A stretch of 64,000 nucleotides of DNA from Cricetomys ansorgei. Lineage: Eukaryota; Chordata; Mammalia; Rodentia; Nesomyidae. The notes under the pieces were generated by a model. That model had not been told where the DNA came from. It saw only the letters and a program-made list of their open reading frames with translations, and did not search any database. Below, piece after piece: positions 1 to 53,907 of this stretch (positions are counted from its first letter, which is position 1; every line of letters begins with the position of its first letter). Location of the stretch: contig JAMJFZ010001815.1 of the NCBI GenBank assembly GCA_026225945.1, positions 852,001 through 916,000 on the forward strand. The letters run 5' to 3'. Made by a program: the position numbers and the translations under genes.

Positions 1-140
1 CCAGTTTCCTTGGCCCCTCTTCACTCAGTTTTTATTGGGTGTTTTTTTTTTTTTTCTTACTGACTCAAAGGAGTTCTTTAAAGAGCAAAGGCAGGAGCCT
101 TCCATTGTGTGCACGGCAGTGTGGTTTTCCAGAAACTTTT

Positions 141-247
141 GTTTGTTTTAAGATGGCCTGAAACTCACTTTGTATAACAGATGGCCCCAAACTAACAGAC
201 CTGCCTTTTGTGTGCTGGGGTTAAAGGCATGTACTACCACACTTGGT
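141..247 (-). repeat. Diverged B1 SINE
   Basis: An antisense B1 remnant, recognised by the GATGGCCTGAAACTCACT and GCTGGGGTTAAAGGCATG blocks. It runs directly into the TG repeat. Confidence 0.75.
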
Positions 248-482
248 CTGTCGTGTGTGTGTGTGTGTGTGTGGTGTGTGTCGTGCATGATGTGTGTGTG
301 TGTGTGGTGTGTGTCGTGCATGATGTATGTGTGTGTGTATGTGTGTGTGCATGATGTGTGTGTATGTGTGTGTGGTGTGTGTATGTGTGTGTGCATGATG
401 TGTGTGTGGTGTGTGTATGCGCGCGTGTGTGTGCGTGTGTGTGTATGTGTGTGTGTGTCGTGCATGATGTATGTGTATGTGG
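248..482. repeat. Compound TG microsatellite
   Basis: TG repeats are interrupted by recurring TCGTGCATGATG blocks. They give long translated frames of Cys/Val or His/Thr on both strands that are not genes. Confidence 0.95.
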
Positions 483-575
483 GGGATCACTGCCACAGCA
501 CATGCACAAAGGTCCAGAGGACAGTTCTGTGGAGTTAATGCTTTTATCCACTGAGCGATTCCAAACTGCTGTGCT
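483..575 (-). repeat. B2/B3-class SINE fragment
   Basis: The blocks GCCACAGCACATGCAC, GTCCAGAGGACAG and ATCCACTGAGCGATT match the reverse of tRNA-derived B3-type rodent SINEs. Confidence 0.6.
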
Positions 576-1550
576 TATTGTTTGAGAAACTGTGCTGTCT
601 CAGTGCCGCGGTGGGCACTTTTGAAGCTGACCGTATTTCCATCTCTTCGTTTGGTTCTACTTTGGGTCCTGTAAGCAGCCTGTAAAGCTTTTGCCTGTTT
701 TATTGTCTGTGGCCAGTTGCTTTGGCTTTTCACTTTTCATGTTGTCATGTAGCCAATAGTTCTTAAGATTTCTAGGGCCAACTTTTTATTATTAGTGTTG
801 AAAACTTCCCTCCCTGCCACAGGGTTATGAAGTGTTAAAGCAGCCTCTAGGCCTTCTTGGTTTGGGCTTGTTTGCTCCCAGCCTGCCGTGCTCCTGGGGT
901 TGGTTGTGGACTGGGGAAGGTGTAGGATCTATGTTTGCTACGGGTGGATCTCCAATGGCCGACCGCTGTCTCGCCTGCTCCCTCCATTCTCACTGTCAGC
1001 AGTGCTGGCTGTTCTGTGACTTTGTTCCTCATCCTTCTGGGCTCCTGGTCTGTGGGTGGGTTCCATAAGTACAGGCAGAGGAACTGAGGCCACAGATGTA
1101 ATGGAGCTCTTCAGAAGGCTGTAAGATGGAGGTACCTAGGTCTTCCAGCTCCTCCCACTGGGCTGTGGGGGTGCTGGGGAGTTTCTATCTATAATTCGTG
1201 TTTTCCCATTAATAGCATCTAACGCAGACAGCGTGTAAACACAGGTGATTTTCCTGTCAAACTTGTCATGAGCAATCTTGCACTTGAACTCTGTTAACAT
1301 TCTGTGAAAAGGAATGTCTTTTTTGTTTGTCTGTTTTTTGTTTTTGTCCTTCTTCTGCAGTCCTTAAGGCTTTGGTTTGTCTTTTCTGCCCCCTTGCTGT
1401 GGTGCAGCTCCCACCCACAGCTGCCTGACAGATGCTAGGCATCCTCTGGTCCTGTTAGGGTGTTCCTGTTGGTAGGTTCCTTCCTTAGTGTGCCAGAATT
1501 AGGTTGGGTTTTATAGGAGACCTTTTATTCCACCGAAATGATGGTGAGTT

Positions 1551-1693
1551 CTTTTTGTTTTTGATTTTTTGAGACGGGTTTTCTCTGTTGTAACTCTGGC
1601 TGGCCTTGAACTCACAGAGCAAGTACTCACAGAGATCCACCTGCCTCTGCGTCCCGAGTGCTGGGACTAAAGGTGTGTGCCGCTGCCACCACC
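1551..1693 (-). repeat. B1 SINE, antisense
   Basis: The element begins with a T-rich tail and GAGACGGGTTTTCTCTGTTG, and ends GGGACTAAAGGTGTGTGCCG. ACTCACAGAG occurs twice within it. Confidence 0.9.
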
Positions 1694-1895
1694 GATGGTG
1701 ACTCTTTTCTTACTGTTACTTCTTCCTAGTGGTTAGACAGACCTGTTTCCCTGGAATGAATGAACCCAGTCCTCATCTTTCTCCGTGCTGTCGGGCTTGG
1801 TTTGTGGACATTTTGTAATGTTTATGCTGAGAGGGAGAAAACTGAATTCTGTAACTGTAACTCTGACTTGTGGCTTCTTCAGGCACTTGCATTTA

Positions 1896-1982
1896 TGTGC
1901 GTGCACACGTACATGCACACACACTTGTACACACGTGAGCACACGCATACACACAGACACATGCATGCGCACGCACACACCT
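1896..1982. repeat. CA-rich degenerate microsatellite
   Basis: CACACG/ACACAC units with frequent substitutions. No gene. Confidence 0.85.
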
Positions 1983-2404
1983 TACAACAGCTTGCCTTGT
2001 GGTCCTGAAGGCTAGAGGCCTGAGATAAGGGCGGCAGGGCCGGCTCTATGGCAACCTTCCTGAGCTTGTAGAAGTCTACCTGTGTCCTCATGCAGGTGTC
2101 CTTCTGGATGTCTTGACCACTTGGAACACCAGTGAGATAGCCTTGGATCCCTATGATCCTGTCTCCTTGAGTCTTCTCTTCCAAAACCTTAAACCAAACC
2201 CAGTCATATTATAAAGTTCTGGGCCTTAGGGCCTGAACATAGGAATTTGGGGTACACTTCGCCATGGCAGGTGCCACCTCAGCAAGACCTCTACTTGAAG
2301 AGCTGACCTCACTCGCATAATTTCTCCCACTTTTGTGTGGTGAAATGCTGGGGAATGCCCCCCAAAAAACACAGTAGCGTATGTTAGATATGAAGCACAC
2401 CTTC

Positions 2405-2482
2405 ATAGCACAAGCACTCCGGAGACTGAGGCAGGAGGATCATAAGTACATAGCCAGCCTGGGCTACGTAGTGAGATCCTGA
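2405..2482 (+). repeat. B1-like SINE fragment
   Basis: Sense blocks GAGACTGAGGCAGGAGGATC and AGCCTGGGCTACGTAGTGAG are the 3' half of a B1 or B4 element. Confidence 0.7.
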
Positions 2483-2957
2483 GGTTTACAGATGAGCCAC
2501 CAGAGAGGTCCTAATGGTCACGGGCAGAACAGGAGGTGGGCAAGATCTTGGATCCCACAGGGGCAGAGAGCTTGGTCTGGACTGCTGCCTGAGGTGTCGA
2601 CGGGGCTGCCGTACTTCAGTGGTTCACCCGTGACACAGAGGTCACGAGGCAGGCTGACTGTTCAGTTACCAGCTGGTCTGGGTCTGGTGAGACGGAGTGC
2701 CAGGATCAGACAGGTGAAGACAGTGGGCTTACCGACCACCGAGGACAGCAGGGATCGGAATTCTTCGCTGGGTGCAGACAGTCTGGGAGATGCAGCCCTC
2801 ACTTGATGTCTGGACACGGGGGGCAACAGGCCTCGCTGGGCCAAGTGCTGAAGAACATCCTGTGTCTGGGGGCAGAGGCGGAACCTCTGCGGCTCTGACT
2901 GCCGCCGCCTGTCTCGCTAGCCTCTGCCACCAGCATATACCATGGGCGAGGATTTTT

Positions 2958-3165
2958 GTAGTTGTTTTATGTATACGAATGCTCACTGCATGTATGGATT
3001 GCAACAAGTGCCTGCCTCATGGCTGGAGAGGTTAAAGAAAGCATCGGATCCCCTGGAACTGGAGTTACAGATGGTTGTGAGCTGCCAGCTCGGTGCTGGG
3101 AACCAAACCTGGGCCCTCTGCAAGAGCAGCACTTGCTCTCAACCACTGGGTCATCTCTTTGGGCA
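2958..3165 (-). repeat. B3 (B2-superfamily) SINE, antisense
   Basis: The blocks GCATCGGATCCCCTGGAACT, GGAGTTACAGATGGTTGTGA and CTCTCAACCACTGGGTCATC are the reverse of a tRNA-derived B3 SINE, including its pol III promoter region. Confidence 0.88.
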
Positions 3166-3179
3166 CCTGCCCCTCTTTT

Positions 3180-3298
3180 TTATTTTATTTTTTTTTACAG
3201 GGTTTAATGTAACCCTGGTTTGGTACTTGCTATGTATGCCAGACTGGCCTCTGCTTCTTGAATCCTGGGGTCAAAGGCATGCATCACCGCACCTTGCT
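3180..3298 (-). repeat. B1 SINE, antisense
   Basis: T-rich tail followed by CAGGGTTTAATGTAACCCTG and GGTCAAAGGCATGCATCACC. It sits immediately next to the B3 copy. Confidence 0.8.
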
Positions 3299-5447
3299 TG
3301 TTTTGTGTCTTTGTTGTGCCCTCGTGGGCAAGAGTCCATCTTCTCACATGGCTCAGAAAACCTGGGTGTTTTTCAGGTGAAGTGTTAGCAGGGAGATACA
3401 GCAGTCCCTCCAGGTAGGGATCCTGAGGACTGGCAGAGCCAGTCTCGGCATGTCAGCAACGCAGCCTGCACCATTTGCTTGTACCAATGCTACGCGCTGA
3501 TTGGATTGTGTCCGGGGCCCTGTCCAGGCTGGAGGTTGGCCTATCTTAGTTGTTAGGGCTCCACCTGAGGGGAGTAGGCAGAGCAGGGACCAGAGGTGCT
3601 GCTTTGGGGGAGGGGGTGGGGAGGTCTCTTCCTGCCTGCCTGACCTCTGTGGTTTCCTTGGGACCTCAAGATGAAGGGCCACCCAAAGGTAGCCCTGCCC
3701 CAGGGGTCTAACTTGGTGGGATGATAGAGGTTCTAAGAAGTTTACTGTCAAAGTCCAGCGCCTTGCTACTCTGAGCTCATAACAGTGGGCCTGTGCCTCA
3801 ATTTCCCTGGTAAAGTGAGTACCCACCTGCCCTACAATCTTTGAGAGGAGTCTGTGAGGGAGGAGTGCCTTTGGCCATGCAACAAAGGTTTTGCATCCCA
3901 GTTAGTGAACACGTGCTCCAGGCAGAGGCTGGGATGGACAGTGTAAGAGCCCACTGCCAGCTGCTTAGGACGTCTCTGTTGATCCATGTAAGATGCTGGA
4001 TGCTCCCACTCGGAGGAAGAGCAGACCCTAGGCCGAGGAGGTACTAGGATGCACCTGGCTGTGAAGGGTCTGAACAAAGGATGGGGGTGGGGCTTGCTGT
4101 GTGTACTAACTGGCCACCCCTGGCAAGCACCTTTTAGGGATACCCAGAGCGGCCATGCAGAGCTCCATGAGCATGGACAGGACTCCCCCAGGGCTCTTGG
4201 CTCTGGGCCAGGGTTGAGGCAGATGTCACCCCCCCGCCCAAGGCTATAGCTTTGTGGGCTCCCTGTGTGAGTTGCAGTTGCATTGGGAAATTATACTGCA
4301 GGGCCTGGGGTAGACAGGCACCCCCTCTGCAGACGGGAGCCAGGCTGGAAGGCTTGACTGGGATGTAACTGAGCTCTGCTTAGAACCCCCAAGCCTAGGG
4401 CTGCAAAACTTCTGTTGTCACAGGAGAGGAGCATGGATATGGCCAACACACGAGGGTATTTGAGACTAGACTGCCGTTGTTCCCACCCTGAGGCTTCTAA
4501 TTGAGCTCTTCAGGCCCCAGGTCCTATGTGGTGAAGTGAGGCTGGGGGCTGAGGCCTTGCTCATCAATGTGAGCACAGCCTGAAGTACTGTCAGGTTCCC
4601 AGCTGCCATAGCACAGCTCCTTCCAGGGCCCTGCTCCCAGAACCACCCCCTCCTCACTGGTCCAGTTATGTGAAAAGTACCGAGACCCTTTGAAGATACG
4701 CAAATATAAGAATCGTGACTCAAAACTTAAAAAGACCCTTTTGAGGTCATTGAGATGTAACTTTGTGGGGCCTCAGATGAGGTGTCAGAACAGCAGGGCG
4801 CGAGCCTGATGGGGCTGAGCATGGCCAGGGTGCTCTAGCAGTAGACCGAAGTCACACACCCTCAGCAATCTGTCTTGAATTGTCCCCCTCCCCCAGATCC
4901 ACCTCATAGCGTGAGGCACATGGAGGTGGGTGGAGTAAGGGAACTGGGGTGTGTCATGCTTCCTTCATGTCTCAGAGTCTTGAGTTCTGTCCATTGGGGG
5001 GATGTCTTGTCACTGGCCAGCTGGAGCTGCCCCAGTCGGTGAGGCAGGTGGACAGTTGGATGGGTGCCACCCCATGTGCCTTGGACTCTGCCCCTGCCCT
5101 CTCTAAGCACTAGGCGATTACATATCCCTTCCTCTGCCTGTCACTGCACATTCGTTACATGCAAGATGCTGAGCTCGGCAGCCCAGAGCCTGAGTGAGCA
5201 CTGCTGCACCGCCCAGGCCCCAGCTCCATCCCCGCACTGCTCGCTGATCTCATGGCTTCTCTTAACCACAGGCTACAGCACCCAAGTCACCTGCTACTGT
5301 TTTGAGCAGCTTTTGGTTAAATTAGGACTGACTCGAGGAAACAAAAGGCTTCTCGCTAATTCTGTACACTTTGAATATGTTGTAGTGTTTAAATTCTAGC
5401 TCCTCCCGGGCCGGGACAGACCCTTTCCGTTCGGAACAAGTGTGTCC

Positions 5448-5487
5448 TGGGAGCTCTTAAGGCCACTTGGGAGCTCTTAAGGCCGGC
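5448..5487. repeat. 20-bp tandem duplication
   Basis: TGGGAGCTCTTAAGGCC occurs at 5448-5464 and again at 5468-5484, a perfect two-copy repeat with a 20-base period. It lies just past the Kcnt1 poly(A) site. Confidence 0.9.
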
Positions 5488-5618
5488 AGGATTGAGGGCT
5501 GGGAGAACTGTGAACAAGGATGGCTGGGGGGCAGGGATGCTGCCAAAGACACGTTGTCCTTCAAACCTGGAGATGAAGGCGATGGAAGCCACGGGAGGTT
5601 CCAGGTGTGCAGGCGACT

Positions 5619-5624
5619 TTTATT
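5619..5624 (-). terminator. Kcnt1: Distal poly(A) signal of Kcnt1
   Basis: On the minus strand the sequence reads CAATAAAAGTCGCC, followed within 30 nt by a T/G-containing stretch. It is the last canonical hexamer downstream of the stop before the intergenic region, so it is the likeliest end of the transcript. Confidence 0.65.
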
Positions 5625-6529
5625 GAGCTGGTGACTGATGTCTCACAGCACACAGATCCTCCCGGCCCAAGCGCCAGTCCCAAGGCCTGGCATCCTTAGA
5701 AGCTAGCAGAGGCTGTGCTGGAAGTATCTGCCTATACCTGTGGGAGGAGCTCCCCGCTTCACACTGTTAAGAGACTGAAACGTGTTTCCATGCTGCAGGT
5801 GCACAAGAGAGCAGCCACCCCGGCTAAATATGGGTCAGGTGACGTTCCTCAAGGTGCCTCAGAGGTGGCAGGTCTCCCAGCACAGGCTCGCAGCAGGCTA
5901 GAGCCCCGTCTAGATGAAGAGCAGCATACTCCTGTTTCTCTGGGTTCAGCAGCCAGCCAGGTGGGTACAGGCTCAGACCCCTCCTGCTACAGAGTGATGG
6001 CCACAGACAGATCCTAGTTTAGGTGAGTTCTGGCCATCCTAGCCCAATGTAAACCACCCCTTCTCTCCCTGGGCCCCAGAACGCCTTCCGTGAGTCCTTA
6101 TAGCCAACTCCGTCCTGGGAATACCTTACCAGGACTCACGCACACTTTATGAGCAAGTGGGTCCCAGGTAGGCAAGGAGTGGGGTTAGGAAGGTTGGATC
6201 TGCAGGTAGGATGTGGGAAGGGAGGCTCAGCCCTACACACCCTGTCAGGCAGACTACAGCAGCTGCCTTACCTTTTATCGCCTGCCCACCTGAGGCTCCG
6301 TTGGGCCCTTTAGTCCATTCCTTCACCTCAGCCTTTCAGGACACCCAAAAACCACAGGGGAGGTTCACATGGTCACACTTCCTCCCCGGTGTTGGGTAAG
6401 GATGGATTTCCAGGAGTTGGGGCCTTAGTGAGCTGTGCCTACCTCAGGGACATGTTGGACCACAGGGGGAGGCTGGTAGGGGGTCCTCTGGGCATTACCC
6501 ACTACCAGGCACCCATAGCCACAAAGGAT

Positions 6530-6535
6530 TTTATT
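6530..6535 (-). terminator. Kcnt1: Possible proximal poly(A) signal of Kcnt1
   Basis: A canonical AATAAA on the minus strand lies about 1.2 kb after the stop codon. It would give a 3' UTR roughly half the length of the distal one. Use is not shown by the sequence. Confidence 0.35.
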
Positions 6536-7703
6536 TACTGTTTTGGGAGGGCCATGCTGGCCATGCCAGTGGTTGGGGGCTAGTGTGTGAAGTCTGGGGT
6601 GGGAAGTACATGAGGCAGTTGTAACCCTAAAACAGGTGAGCCTCAGGTATCTTCCAGACCCCGTGTCCTGGAGCCTCAGTGGCTGCCTTGTCCCATGCGT
6701 GCCTGAAGGATGTATCCATTTTTAGAAAAGGGTCCAGTTCTGGCCATACAAACCCCAAGCAAGAATGAAGCCAGCTGCCTGGAGCACTCCCCAGAGAGTG
6801 GGATGTAACTGGCCAGAGCCCAGAGCTAATTGTGCTTCTTAGATCAGGTGTTTTAGAGATAAGACTTTGCTTTGAGTGTGTGAACTGGTCCATGGAGACA
6901 CGCCGCCTGCCAGTCTTGTGTCCCCAAATGACATGGCTTGGGAAAATGTGTGATAGCTGGAAACAGCATCCGACCTCCATAGCCACAGCTGCGGGACTCC
7001 TTGGGAACACACTGGCAGCCCCCCACCCCCACCTCATGCAGGGGCTGCAAAACTCAGGCTCAAGATGGGACCCCTGACCAGGTTTCTAAGCCCCTCCTGT
7101 CTTCCTCCTCCTCTTAAAGGGCACGGAGCCTTACTGGTTGGCCCCTTGCCTGGTTCTGGGGACAGGCAAAACCTATAGGCCCTGATATAGTCCCAGAGCC
7201 ATGCAGAAGCTCTGATCAGAGCTGCACATTAGGCAGCTAGAGAATGCAGCTGGCTTCCATGCAGGGGGGCATTGTGTAGGACTCCCCAGTTCCAGGCCTT
7301 TCCTTCTCCCATGCACCCCAGCGCCCCTTCAGAAATTACTGAGTGAAGCCATGCAAGGCGGTGGGACCCAGGGGGGTGTCCTGTCCCTGCTCTGTCCCTT
7401 CTCAGCTGCTTGCCTCACATTTTGGCCAGACTCCAGTCACGAGTTGTGGTACAGCTACGTAAAGAGACACAAATCATACAGATTTGTAAAAATAGGTTAA
7501 AAAAGTGTCTCCCGGCAGCTTCCGGGGTTGTCTAGTGGTTCCATAACTGGCCCCACTGAGAGGATTTCGTTTCTGCGGGGAAGTCTTGGGGCCACTGAGT
7601 ACAGCCATGGTGCAGCTTGCTTGGGTCAGGCCAGCATGCGACAATATTCCCTCTGTGTTCTCCTGTGTCTGCCTGGCTGCCCCAGTATGGGCTTCTTGGC
7701 TGC

Positions 7704-50258
<42,555 letters not shown>

Positions 50259-50420
50259 CCTGCGGGAGCGCTTGGCGCGGGTGGCGGTGGCGGGGGCGGC
50301 GCCGGGCGCAACCACCGAGCTCCTCACCCCCGAGGCGCAGCACAGTGGAATGGTCCGGGGTGGGGAGGGCGTCAGCTCGGCTCCCCGTGCACCAAGGTCG
50401 GCCCCAGGCTCTTGTCCCAA
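50259..50420 (-). promoter_or_regulatory. Kcnt1: GC-rich 5' UTR and putative CpG-type promoter of Kcnt1 (Slack-B)
   Basis: The only strongly CpG-rich stretch in the window surrounds exon 1 (about 50040-50350). It contains a GC box, GGGGCGG, at 50293-50299. No TATA box was evident. This suits a CpG-island promoter firing on the minus strand. The transcription start is not resolved. Confidence 0.6.
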
Positions 50421-50925
50421 CCTGGATGCCTCAAGGGGGACACAGTTCCAGTGTACACCTGCCCTACCCCCACTCCCGCCAGAAGAGAGGAGGAGAGGTG
50501 GATAGAGGAAATAGCCATTTCTGTGTGGCTCGTACCCACATCGCAGGGTACTATTGTGTCCTGGAAACCATGGTATACTGCTCAGGACAGCAGGAAGCCC
50601 AGAACCCCACCTGTCTTCTAACCCCCACCTCAGAGCCGGACCAAGTGAAGTGGGTCCAGGCTTTTGGGATGGGAACTGGTGAGTGTGCTCCCATCCTCCC
50701 TCCTGAATGTTCAGGGTCCTCCCCCTCCACATCTTAGACCCCAGCTGTCAGGGTTTATCCCACAAGGACAGTTACTGATGCTGAATGCTGGCTGGGCTGT
50801 GCACTGTGCACTGGAACCCTATCTTGTGTGTGGCAACTCCAGATACAGGGTATTAGTCTGTGCCAGGTGCCCTGGGGACCCGCGCAGTGTCACCTCACAA
50901 CCTGAGCGGGAGCTGGGGAGATGGC

Positions 50926-51175
50926 TCAGAGTGATAAACTGTCCTTACCACGCAAGCACAAGGACTTGCGTTCAATTCCCAGCATATACATTAAAAAAAA
51001 AAAAAGTCAGACATGGTGATAAGATCTGAGAGCTTAAGATCTGAGAGCAGAGGAAGCAGAGACAGACACTTTTCTGGAGGTTGCTGACCAGCCGGCCTCA
51101 CCAATTTGGAGCACCCCAGGTCCCAGTGAGAGACCCTGTCTCAGAAAGCAGTAACAAAACAAGCAAACATAACTA
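50926..51175 (+). repeat. B4-type composite SINE (ID-like plus B1-like)
   Basis: A tRNA-like head (CTGGGGAGATGGCTCAGAGT, CAAGGACTTGCGTTCAATTC) is followed by an A run, then a B1-like half (GACCCTGTCTCAGAAAGCAG). Confidence 0.8.
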
Positions 51176-51221
51176 AGGAAGAAAGTGACTGAGGGGGACC
51201 CCGAGGTTGACCTCCGCCTCC

Positions 51222-51300
51222 ACAGACACATGCATACACGCACACGCACACACATGTGCACAACACACATAGGCCTACACAGGAACAGACGCGTGCACCA
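51222..51300. repeat. CA-rich tract
   Basis: CACACGCACACACATGTGC-like units immediately after the B4 element. Confidence 0.8.
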
Positions 51301-52129
51301 CCCGCACACCAACAAAAGCCGTAACACCCTGGCCAGTGCGCAGTGGGGGAAACTGGGGATCTGAGGGATGGAGTAGCTTTCCCCATTTGGACGGAAGCAA
51401 TTGGGAACAGTGCAAGGATTTGAAGGGAAGGCTGGCTGATTCAGAGGTACCTCTGCAGTCCTGTGATATGGGTTCTCTAGCCCAGCCCAGCCCATCCATT
51501 TCACAGCTGAGGCTGCAGGTGACTCACTCAGATAGCAGGTGGGTAACAGCAGACAGGTGTCCATGCTGGGAAGTCTGGCTGATCTGGCATCCAGCTGGGT
51601 ACAGGAGTCTCTCAGGTGCACATTGTCCTGAACAGCGGCTGCAGCTCCAGAGCCTCCTGACCCACCCGGACCAGGACTGGAGGTTTACCCCACCAGCTCA
51701 ATCTTTCCCCACAGTGTCTCACAGGGCCTTTCAGAATATTTGACGGGTGAAGATGGGCTTCTAAAATCCCAAGTGGTACTAACTCTAATGGAGGGATTAC
51801 ACTGGCCCACCACCAACTTACACCACAGTCCTCACAAAATAGGGTTCACTAGTCTCCTTTTTTTGAATGCTTTCGCCACCGGATAGACCATCCATCCTTG
51901 GCCTTGTCGGGCCTCCATGTACCTTGGCAAAACAAGACAGCAACCCAAGGCAGGCCTCATGATGTTGGGTCCTTTGGGAGGGGCTGGGTTGCAGCATCTG
52001 CCCCTGCTAGGTAGAGAACAGCCATCAGGGCCATTGGATTGGGCTGCTGAAGGGAAACCAAGGCACAGCCTGTGACCTGCTCCATCAGGGTATCGATACC
52101 CGAGCCACCACTGTGCTTAAGGAATGACT

Positions 52130-52585
52130 GCTAAGAGGCGTAGGAAGGTGCAATGTAAAGAGATAAGTGGAACGATTAGTTCTTTAATGAGATATTGTGC
52201 TCTTCCTTCCCAGAATCCTGCCCCCTGCTAGCCCAGAGGCTTGGGACAGCAGCCTTGTAGGGCCATAAGTCAGCCTACCAGTTATGATTATCCAGAAAAG
52301 ATTATGTCTTCCTTATCTCTTTCTCTTTTCTAAGCGTGCCGTCCTTATCTCTCCGGACTTCCCCCCAATATTTTGGGCTCCTTACTCTTTCACTGAAGTC
52401 TCTGTCTCTCCACGATTGCTTGCGGCCGTGTGTCTGAACCCCATGCCAGCTTAAACGGCATGGCTTCTTTTCTTCTCTCCTCCATTTTTTCTTCTGGAAA
52501 GCAGCTGGGGTTTTTACAGCTCTCCTGGCCCACAGTTTTTTCTTCAAACTCTAATAAAATTGTCTTTGTGTTAAAAAAAAAAAGA
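52130..52585 (+). mobile_element. LTR-like sequence ending in a genomic poly(A) tail
   Basis: A pyrimidine-rich 3' part ends CTAATAAAATTGTCTTTGTG, then TT and a run of A. A poly(A) signal followed 15-20 bases later by an A tract indicates a reverse-transcribed polyadenylated RNA, probably one ending in a retroviral R region. Left boundary is uncertain and the family not identified. Confidence 0.5.
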
Positions 52586-53780
52586 CCGCATTGCTGGCTC
52601 TTCCAATTATCTGCCCCAGCTCCAAGTCCTCATAAAACCAGCCTGAGCAAAGGTTCATGTGACCATCCCCTGACTACACTTCAGCACAGCTCATATTAGC
52701 CCTAGAGGAACGAGGCGTTGTACCCACCAAGTGCCCCTGCAAGTGGAAGCTCCTTTGCCCTTCTCAGAGACCCAAGGGCATGTTGAGGCATGACTCACAG
52801 TGATGTGTGGGGATCACACTAAGAGACCACAGGGCACAGCATAACCCAGGATGCTGTGCACACGGGCTGCAGTGCAGAGAAAGTGCTAGAAGGACTAGAA
52901 GGACTTCTGGGTACTTATGGTCACCCAGGAGCAAGGCTAGAGGGCTACATGAGTGTCAGGGATGCAGATAGAACACATGTGCATCCCTGAGCAAAGCCAC
53001 ATGAGGCCTGCTCAGATGCCACATGTGGGGTACAGGGGGCAAAGGCTGGCTGCTTGCTTCAGTGTGTGTGGCCCCTCCGTAGTGGATGCTCTGTGCTGAT
53101 TTTCTCAGAGTACAGAAGGTCTTCGTACGTCCATCTGAACTCCCTGATTAGAGTCTGATAACAGGCAAGAGAGTGAGTATAACCCATGTGGAGAACCTCT
53201 CGGTGGCAGTGGGGAATCTGGGGCAGGTAGGGGGACCTGCTCCACTTGTTGCTAAATCACATGGATCAGGGCAGGTGTATTTTAAGCACAACCATTACTC
53301 CTGGTTCCAGAGTCCAGTGCTATTACCTGTGTGGGAAGAGTAGCAGACCCATGCTCCTTGGCACCTAGACACAGGGGGGGAGTTGTCGGGGAACCTGGTA
53401 TGGAGTGAGGCGAAGAAGGGAAGATGGGTGCCATGTGTCAGGAGATTTAAGGCTCCATGGGATGGATGTTATAGAAACCAAGGAATAAATGATCTCCTTT
53501 TTAGGTATGCCGGGCTACAGATGACACTGCAAGTGGCCTCACAGGAAGGCTTGAAGCTTCAAGCCAACTGGAGTTGTCCTCTGTGGGTGAAGCCTGCAGG
53601 GCCAGGTGATGTAACTACCACAGTGGGAGGCTGCCCTCCCAACCCAGGGGAGATAAACCAATGTAGAAAAGGACAGAATCCAGTTCCTGAGACCCTGAGA
53701 CCCCAACCAGGACAGGGCACACCAGCATCACAGACATCTACAACACAGTGTCAGAAGTCGGGTACTAAGAACAAGGAGAT

Positions 53781-53907
53781 GACAGTCCCAGGAGATCAAG
53801 TACTAAAGGGAGTCGAAGACTACAATACCAAACTAAAATATCACCCAAGTCTACAGGAGAAATTCCCAGTGCAGAGCAGTGTCCAAGAACATGGTGTGCA
53901 TGCAGAT
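53781..53907 (+). repeat. Diverged repeat, copy A
   Basis: Shares ACTAAAATATCA, GCAGAGCAGTGTCCAAGAAC and flanking GACTACA blocks, in order, with 55294-55427. Of unknown type. Confidence 0.55.

Larger units (their letters stand above)
1..5595. other. Intergenic region downstream of Kcnt1
   Basis: No coding exon or RNA gene was found here. The stretch holds TG/CA repeats and five or six SINE copies, listed separately. The convergent neighbour in known mammalian synteny is Camsap1, but none of its CKK-domain exons are visible. Part of this stretch could be 3' flank of that gene beyond the left edge. Confidence 0.7.
5600..7703 (-). other. Kcnt1: Kcnt1 3' untranslated region (terminal exon)
   Basis: This is the stretch after the stop codon, about 2.1 kb without a supportable coding frame. 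It is bounded by an AATAAA (minus) at 5619-5624, so cleavage is expected near 5590-5610. A second AATAAA at 6530-6535 could give a shorter transcript. The exact end is inferred, not seen. Confidence 0.7.

Noticed and set aside
148..585. Several Cys/Val and His/Thr open frames
   Set aside because: Translations of the TG/CA repeat.
1..5595. 3' exons of Camsap1 expected from synteny
   Set aside because: No CKK-domain codons or acceptor-bounded frames were found on the plus strand.
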